Assembly (NCBI GenBank): GCA_938008575.1
Contig: CALLKB010000208.1
Span: 1 to 10,766 of the forward strand
Direction of reading: 5' to 3'
Length of the DNA stretch: 10,766 nucleotides
Source: an uncultured Cytophagaceae bacterium
GTDB lineage: Bacteria; Bacteroidota; Bacteroidia; Cytophagales; Spirosomataceae
Positions within the stretch are counted from its first letter, which is position 1, and each line of letters opens with the position of its first letter. The position numbers and the translations under genes are program-made. Positions 7,352 to 10,766 of this stretch are shown piece by piece. The notes beneath the pieces were generated by a model. It was not told where the DNA came from and made no database searches. It was given only the letters and a program-made list of their open reading frames with translations.

Positions 7352-7366
7352 ATACAAATAGCCATT

Positions 7367-8770
7367 ATGGAATATAGAATTGAAAAAGATACCATGGGCA
7401 AGGTGAAAGTACCTGCACATGTATATTGGGGCGCACAAACGCAGCGTTCGATTGAGAACTTCCCGATTGCTCAAGATATCAATAAGATGCCTAAGGAAAT
7501 TATACGTGCATTTGCCTACTTAAAGAAGGCGGCAGCGATCACGAATTTTGAGGCTGGTGTATTGGATGAAGCAAAGAAAAACCTGATTTCACAAGTGTGT
7601 GATGAGATATTAGCAGGCCAATGGGCGGATCAATTTCCATTAGTCGTTTGGCAAACGGGTTCGGGTACGCAGTCTAACATGAATTGCAATGAAGTGATTG
7701 CATACCGTGCGCATGTGATTCAGGGAGGAGATTTGATGGATGAGCAGAAGTTTGTTCACCCTAATGATGACGTAAACAAGTCGCAATCATCCAATGATAC
7801 CTTTCCTACGGCGATGCACATTGCCGCATATCAAGCTTTGATGGAGGTCACAATCCCTGGAATCACCAAATTACGTGATACCTTGGATGCAAAGGCAAAA
7901 GCCTTTAAAAACGTTGTTAAAATTGGTCGTACGCACTTCATGGATGCTACGCCATTGACATTAGGTCAGGAATTTTCAGGCTATGTTTCTCAATTAAATC
8001 ATGGCTTAAAAGCTATTAATAATTGCTTGGATCACTTAGCGGAATTAGCACTAGGAGGGACGGCTGTAGGAACCGGAATTAATACGCCTAAAGGCTATTC
8101 TGAAAACGTAGCGAAGCATATCGCAACATTGACAGGATTGCCATTTAGAACAGCTGAAAACAAGTTTGAAGCCTTGGCAGCACATGATGCCATTGTGGAA
8201 GCTCATGGCGCGCTAAAAACCGTAGCTGTTAGCCTGATGAAGATTGGTAATGATGTTCGTATGTTGTCATCCGGACCACGTTCTGGAATTGGGGAAATCT
8301 ACATTCCGGATAACGAACCAGGTTCATCCATCATGCCAGGAAAGGTTAATCCTACACAATGTGAGGCGATGACCATGGTTGCTGCACAGGTATTAGGTAA
8401 TGATGTTGCAATCAATATCGGTGGCGCTTCAGGACACTTTGAATTAAACGTGTTTAAGCCTGTTATGATTTATAACTTCTTACACTCGGCTCGCTTAATT
8501 GGAGACGTCTGTGTAGCATTTAATGATAAGTGCGCCGTAGGTATTGAACCTTTACGTGAAAACATCGCTAAACACGTAAATAACTCGTTGATGCTTGTAA
8601 CTGCCTTAAATACCAAGATTGGTTATTACAAAGCAGCGGAAATCGCTCAAACAGCGCACAAAAATGGCTCTACGTTGAAAGAAACAGCTATTGCCTTGGG
8701 TTATTTAACTGCAGAAGAGTTTGATGCTTGGGTTCGCCCTGAGAATATGGTAGGCGAGATCAATGTATAA
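7367..8770 (+). CDS. fumC: Class II fumarate hydratase
   Basis: Iron-independent fumarase that interconverts fumarate and L-malate in the TCA cycle; soluble homotetramer. With ATG 7367 as start it has 467 residues, the normal FumC length. Signature [11 protein letters not shown] lies at 319-329, within the mobile loop that supplies the catalytic serine. Other active-site elements are SGTQSNMN (99-106), [14 protein letters not shown] (131-144) and [10 protein letters not shown] with His190. These patterns distinguish it from aspartase (no GSSxMPGKVNPV-with-aspartase context such as its C-terminal pattern) and from argininosuccinate lyase, though fumarase versus aspartase is a family-level judgement. 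An open extension to TTG 7313 is rejected because it overlaps the predicted -7 box. It is followed by a terminator shared with the opposing operon. Confidence 0.94.
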   Translation: MEYRIEKDTMGKVKVPAHVYWGAQTQRSIENFPIAQDINKMPKEIIRAFAYLKKAAAITNFEAGVLDEAKKNLISQVCDEILAGQWADQFPLVVWQTGSGTQSNMNCNEVIAYRAHVIQGGDLMDEQKFVHPNDDVNKSQSSNDTFPTAMHIAAYQALMEVTIPGITKLRDTLDAKAKAFKNVVKIGRTHFMDATPLTLGQEFSGYVSQLNHGLKAINNCLDHLAELALGGTAVGTGINTPKGYSENVAKHIATLTGLPFRTAENKFEALAAHDAIVEAHGALKTVAVSLMKIGNDVRMLSSGPRSGIGEIYIPDNEPGSSIMPGKVNPTQCEAMTMVAAQVLGNDVAINIGGASGHFELNVFKPVMIYNFLHSARLIGDVCVAFNDKCAVGIEPLRENIAKHVNNSLMLVTALNTKIGYYKAAEIAQTAHKNGSTLKETAIALGYLTAEEFDAWVRPENMVGEINV

Positions 8771-8807
8771 GTAAAAAGAAATACGCGATTCTCGCGGCAT
8801 TACATCA

Positions 8808-8840
8808 AAAAAGCCTCATACGTTGCGTATGGGGCTTTTT
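8808..8840. terminator. Bidirectional terminator between fumC and the YCII-like gene
   Basis: A 15-bp stem pairs 8808-8822 with 8826-8840 (one T-G pair) around the 3-nt loop TTG. The arms end in A5 and T5, so each strand has a T run. It lies 37 nt after the fumC stop and touches the first base of the stop codon of the - strand gene (8840-8842). Confidence 0.9.
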
Positions 8841-9175
8841 CATGCCATTTCACGTAATTCAACGGTGTAAAAGGTGTTTGGGAAGGGAAAACTCTCTGCG
8901 ACGCGTGTTGCTTCTTCCCAGGAAGACATGATCAGTGTAATGACTTGAGAGATCTCACCGCCGTCAATTAACTGAACTATCTTTTGTTCAATTTTTCCAC
9001 TTGCTCCTAAATATAAAGATTGTCCCGAAAATTTCTGGTAAAGCATGTCCTGATATTGCTCCTTAATGGTTTTTAACCACGTACGAATTTGCTCCAATTC
9101 TTCGGTGGAAGCAAGACTGTTTGCTCCAGAAATTCCCTCAACTGGGCCACGAATAATGATCACAAATCGTTTCAT
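8840..9175 (-). CDS. YCII-like (DGPF-type) protein
   Basis: The 111 residues fit the YCII-related superfamily, small dimeric alpha/beta-barrel proteins of mostly unknown function. Evidence is the starting strand MKRFVIIIRG, a helical middle (about 24-45), then DGGEISQVITLIMSSWEEATRVAESFPFP and a final strand YTVELREM. This matches the family pattern in which a D-G-P-F element leads to a strand, a helix with EEA and a last VEVR-like strand. Here DGPF is replaced by DGGE (71-74), so the family's signature element is not intact. No catalytic residue can be named. It lies 19 nt after the ArsR-type gene on the same strand and is probably co-transcribed with it. YCII proteins are often encoded beside regulators or SRPBCC proteins. 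Confidence 0.75.
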   Translation of the reverse strand: MKRFVIIIRGPVEGISGANSLASTEELEQIRTWLKTIKEQYQDMLYQKFSGQSLYLGASGKIEQKIVQLIDGGEISQVITLIMSSWEEATRVAESFPFPNTFYTVELREMA

Positions 9176-9194
9176 AAAAATTGTATTATTCTAA

Positions 9195-9554
9195 TTAAAA
9201 TTCACTTTGAAATTTATCAAATGGATTTTCTATTTTGACTTTTGGTGCCCTTGCAGCACGTTCCTTGGGGGCGGGTTTTGCTACCGGATTGGTCGGTGGG
9301 AGCAAGGGGTTGAGCCAGGCGGCCAACTGGTTCAATGCTTCTTTTTCGAGTGCATAGTAAATGAAGACTCCGTTCCTTCGCGTCGTCACAAGGCCAGCTT
9401 CTTTTAATACAGATAAGTGTCGGGAAATGGTAGGTGCGGCATAGTCGAATTGATCAAAAATACTACTAGCTGGCATTTCGCCATCCTTGAGCATCTCAAT
9501 GATCTTACGTCGGGATTCATCACCTATCGCCTTACTAATCGCCTCGATTGTCAT
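9195..9554 (-). CDS. ArsR/SdpR-type winged-helix repressor
   Basis: DNA-binding transcription factor of the ArsR superfamily. The 119 residues start with the family's helix IGDESRRKIIEMLKDG (10-25), then a helix-turn-helix whose recognition helix is about 39-51 (AAPTISRHLSVLKE), then the beta-wing VTTRRNGVFIYYAL (56-69). There is no cysteine at all, so the thiol metal site of ArsR/SmtB is absent. The sequence is closer to the SdpR-like autorepressors, which need no metal. Residues 84-119 form a Pro/Ala/Lys-rich tail not needed for the fold. ATG 9554 is supported by an in-frame stop at 9570-9572. Its promoter overlaps a perfect palindrome, and more related palindromes lie upstream, so autoregulation is likely. 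The ligand, if any, is unknown. Confidence 0.9.
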   Translation of the reverse strand: MTIEAISKAIGDESRRKIIEMLKDGEMPASSIFDQFDYAAPTISRHLSVLKEAGLVTTRRNGVFIYYALEKEALNQLAAWLNPLLPPTNPVAKPAPKERAARAPKVKIENPFDKFQSEF

Positions 9555-9567
9555 ATAATGATTACTT

Positions 9568-9579
9568 ATTTAGCTAAAT
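9568..9579. promoter_or_regulatory. 12-bp palindromic operator candidate of arsR
   Basis: ATTTAGCTAAAT is a perfect palindrome 13 bp before the arsR start and overlapping its -7 box (9574-9581). Bound repressor would block the promoter. The same half-site ATTTAGC recurs at 9718-9737. Confidence 0.6.
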
Positions 9580-9605
9580 TAATATATTCCATGAAGAATA
9601 CAAAA
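9574..9605 (-). promoter_or_regulatory. Promoter of the arsR-YCII operon
   Basis: On the - strand, TTTTG (9605-9601) is followed after 19 nt by TAATTTAG (9581-9574). The -33 box is exact, the spacing is as expected for Bacteroidota and the -7 box has one mismatch. Transcription would start near 9568, giving a leader of about 14 nt. Confidence 0.6.
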
Positions 9606-9630
9606 TCGAGTGCTGTCGTGCGCATGAATA

Positions 9631-9640
9631 GCTAATTAGC
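9631..9640. repeat. Palindrome GCTAATTAGC
   Basis: Perfect 10-bp palindrome upstream of the arsR -33 box, made of two GCTAA half-sites tail to tail. It is followed by GGCC (9642-9645), around which TTAG (9636-9639) and CTAA (9648-9651) are also symmetric. Confidence 0.6.
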
Positions 9641-9647
9641 CGGCCAA

Positions 9648-9701
9648 CTAATTGATTAGCATTTTAGCTAATAAAACTTAGTCTTTCAGCTAATCAATTA
9701 G
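9648..9701. repeat. 13-bp inverted repeat with a palindrome in its loop
   Basis: CTAATTGATTAGC (9648-9660) and GCTAATCAATTAG (9689-9701) are perfect inverted copies, separated by 28 nt. The spacer itself contains the palindrome TTAGCTAA (9664-9671). The arms could form a cruciform or an RNA hairpin, or be two binding sites in opposite orientation. Confidence 0.75.
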
Positions 9702-9710
9702 ACGATCGAA

Positions 9711-9718
9711 CAAATATA
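9711..9718 (-). promoter_or_regulatory. Possible second, distal -7 box upstream of arsR
   Basis: The - strand reads TATATTTG, an exact TAnnTTTG. No -33 TTTG is found at the expected distance; that spacer is occupied by the inverted repeat 9718-9737. If used, transcription would give arsR a leader of about 150 nt containing the other palindromes. Confidence 0.3.
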
Positions 9719-9737
9719 TTTAGCGTTAATGCTAAAT
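9718..9737. repeat. Inverted repeat ATTTAGC-N6-GCTAAAT
   Basis: Seven-bp perfect arms with a 6-nt spacer, GTTAAT. The arms are the same half-site as in the palindrome over the arsR promoter, but with wider spacing. It abuts a - strand TAnnTTTG box on its left. Confidence 0.65.
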
Positions 9738-9792
9738 GATATACCTAGTCTACTTTGGTCATATGCTGATGGTTGATTATAGCTGTTACACC

Positions 9793-9803
9793 TAGCTAAG
9801 CTA
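9793..9803. repeat. Odd palindrome TAGCT-A-AGCTA
   Basis: Perfect 5-bp arms around a central A. It is the rightmost member of the TAGCTAA-type cluster, about 55 nt from the next member. Confidence 0.45.
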
Positions 9804-9844
9804 TGTTGGTAAGAAATATATACGTTGTAGTTTGTGTACGAGGC

Positions 9845-9880
9845 AAAAAAAATAGCCACTTGAATATGATCAGGTGGCTA
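9845..9880 (-). terminator. Rho-independent terminator of alr
   Basis: TAGCCACTTGA (9853-9863) pairs with TCAGGTGGCTA (9870-9880), 11 bp with one T-G pair and a 6-nt loop. On the - strand it is followed by eight T residues (complement of A8 at 9845-9852). It lies 31 nt after the alr stop. Confidence 0.88.
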
Positions 9881-9911
9881 GTGCTTTTGGGTTTGATTAT
9901 TGTTACGATTA

Positions 9912-10766
9912 TTACTCGCGTATGTAAATCCGTTTAACTCGTGAGGAGATGCCAGTCATCATTTCGTAAGGGATAGTTTGGGCTGATTTGGCTAATTGTC
10001 CCAATTGGATTTTTCTACCAAATACGATGGCTTCATCGCCTTCCTTGATACCGTTGATTTTACTGACATCAACCATGCACATGTCCATGCAAATGCTACC
10101 AATAGTTGGACATAATTGACCATTGATTTCAAAAGATCCTTGGCCATTTCCTAATGCCCGACTGTAGCCATCTGCATAACCAATGGCTAAGGTTGCTATC
10201 TTGCCATTTTCTTCGAATTGTCCTATTCTTCCATAGCCAACAGTTTCACCTTTTGTGACATTTTTTACCTGTGAAACGTATGTTTTGAGTGATAATACAT
10301 TTTCTAATGCATTTTTTTCGACCGAATTGCCTGAAATTCCATACATACTGATGCCCAATCTGACCATATCGAGGTGTGCTTCAGGGTAATTTTGGATCGC
10401 GGCGGAGTTAGCAATATGCCATAGTGGTCTATATCCTAAGCGATCACTAATCGCTTGAGCGGCTTCTTTGAATTGATTGATTTGGTAAAGGGTAAATTCC
10501 CTATGTTTCGGGTTTTCTGAGGCCGCTAAATGGCTTAAAATACTCACAACCCAGAGTTGGGGCATTTGATTTAGTTCATCCATGAGTTGAGGAATATCAC
10601 TCATTTCAAAACCTAGTCTTTTCATGCCCGTATCCAATTTGATATGGATCTTGATATTCTTATTTTGATTCGTACTATATTCATCAATGGCGGCCAATAA
10701 ACTGAAATTATATATTTCGGGTTCTAGCGCATAGGATACCATCTTATCGAATTCTTCCACTTGTGG
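9912..10766 (-). CDS. alr: Alanine racemase, C-terminal part (gene runs off the window)
   Basis: PLP-dependent enzyme that makes D-alanine from L-alanine for peptidoglycan. The frame is open to the window edge, with codons for Pro and Gln before the first possible GTG at 10760, so the start and the PLP lysine lie outside. Counting from that GTG, visible active-site elements are KLDTGMKR with Arg48, HIANSA with Asn118 and Ser119, MVRLGISMYG with Arg134, GYADGY with catalytic Tyr195, SICMDM with Cys224 and Met225, and IPYEMM near the end. All match the two-domain Alr fold, including the C-terminal beta domain. In many Bacteroidota this domain is fused behind MurF, and the sequence resembles those fusions, but the junction is not in the window. 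It ends in a strong terminator and is separated from arsR by the palindrome-rich region. Confidence 0.93.
   Translation of the reverse strand, partial: PQVEEFDKMVSYALEPEIYNFSLLAAIDEYSTNQNKNIKIHIKLDTGMKRLGFEMSDIPQLMDELNQMPQLWVVSILSHLAASENPKHREFTLYQINQFKEAAQAISDRLGYRPLWHIANSAAIQNYPEAHLDMVRLGISMYGISGNSVEKNALENVLSLKTYVSQVKNVTKGETVGYGRIGQFEENGKIATLAIGYADGYSRALGNGQGSFEINGQLCPTIGSICMDMCMVDVSKINGIKEGDEAIVFGRKIQLGQLAKSAQTIPYEMMTGISSRVKRIYIRE

Larger units (their letters stand above)
9555..9911. other. 357-bp gene-free region with a cluster of TTAGC/GCTAA palindromes
   Basis: No credible gene is present on either strand. On the + strand the pentamer TTAGC occurs at 9570, 9636, 9656, 9664 and 9720, and its complement GCTAA at 9573, 9631, 9667, 9689, 9731 and 9795. 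These combine into palindromes at 9568-9579, 9631-9640, 9664-9671, 9718-9737 and 9793-9803, plus a 13-bp inverted pair at 9648-9660/9689-9701. I would expect about one such pentamer by chance in this length. The arsR promoter lies at the left end and the alr terminator at the right end. A multi-site operator is the simplest reading; a protein-bound structural or recombination site is an alternative. Confidence 0.7.

Noticed and set aside
7313..7366. Eighteen-codon upstream extension of FumC from TTG 7313.
   Set aside because: It covers the predicted -7 box and inverted repeat, and FumC proteins begin with the sequence found at ATG 7367.
8784..8796. Hairpin CGCGA-TTC-TCGCG just after fumC as a separate element.
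   Set aside because: It is GC-rich but only 5 bp with no T run, and the real terminator follows 11 nt later.
9566..9625. 19-codon - strand ORF (start ATG at 9625) just before arsR, as a leader peptide.
   Set aside because: It begins upstream of the predicted arsR promoter, has no distinctive content and is of a size expected by chance.
9417..9635. 72-codon + strand ORF running from within arsR into the palindrome region.
   Set aside because: Most of it is antisense to the clear ArsR-type gene and the product has no recognisable features.
9568..9803. CRISPR array or integron attC site.
   Set aside because: The repeated units are short (5-13 bp), differ in form and are irregularly spaced, with no direct repeats of 20 bp or more, no cas genes and no integrase.

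Overview
The window looks like a core chromosomal segment of a Bacteroidota bacterium, possibly of the Cytophagales type (the order is a guess). The support is: an FtsH with a glycine-rich linker after its second membrane segment; genes without Shine-Dalgarno sequences and with AT-rich leaders; several exact TAnnTTTG -7 boxes, the form used by the Bacteroidota primary sigma factor; and an alanine racemase of the kind that is often the C-terminal half of a MurF-Alr fusion in this phylum. No tRNA, rRNA, insertion sequence, phage gene or CRISPR array was seen.

Layout. 1-1743: 3' part of ftsH, entering from the left and closed by a terminator. 1784-4156, + strand: lpxH (lipid A), a soluble acyl-ACP desaturase (unsaturated fatty acids) and a SpoU/TrmH-type RNA methyltransferase. 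4260-4628: a very lysine-rich small protein. 4723-6928: a two-gene ABC exporter operon of NatA/NatB type, whose promoter is interlocked with the terminator of the preceding gene. 6929-7279, - strand: an ArsC/Spx-like thioredoxin-fold protein, convergent with and directly abutting the ABC permease. 7367-8770, + strand: fumC, divergent from the ArsC-like gene. 8840-9554, - strand: an operon of an ArsR-type repressor and a YCII-like protein. 9555-9911: about 357 bp without a gene, filled with TTAGC/GCTAA palindromes. 9912-10766, - strand: C-terminal part of alanine racemase, running out of the window.

Function. Most genes are housekeeping: membrane protein quality control, lipid A and fatty acid synthesis, RNA modification, the TCA cycle and D-alanine supply for peptidoglycan. 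FtsH, LpxH and the desaturase share an envelope-lipid theme, but the sequence does not show that they are co-regulated.

The least explained part is 9555-9844. At least seven loci carrying TTAGC/GCTAA half-sites lie between the alr terminator and the arsR promoter. One of them, a perfect 12-bp palindrome, overlaps the -7 box of the arsR promoter. The simplest reading is a multi-site operator for the ArsR-type protein. Other points of interest are the dense transcription punctuation: a terminator overlapping a promoter, a bidirectional terminator inside a coding sequence, and another that touches a stop codon. I do not see strong evidence for a wholly new multi-gene system.
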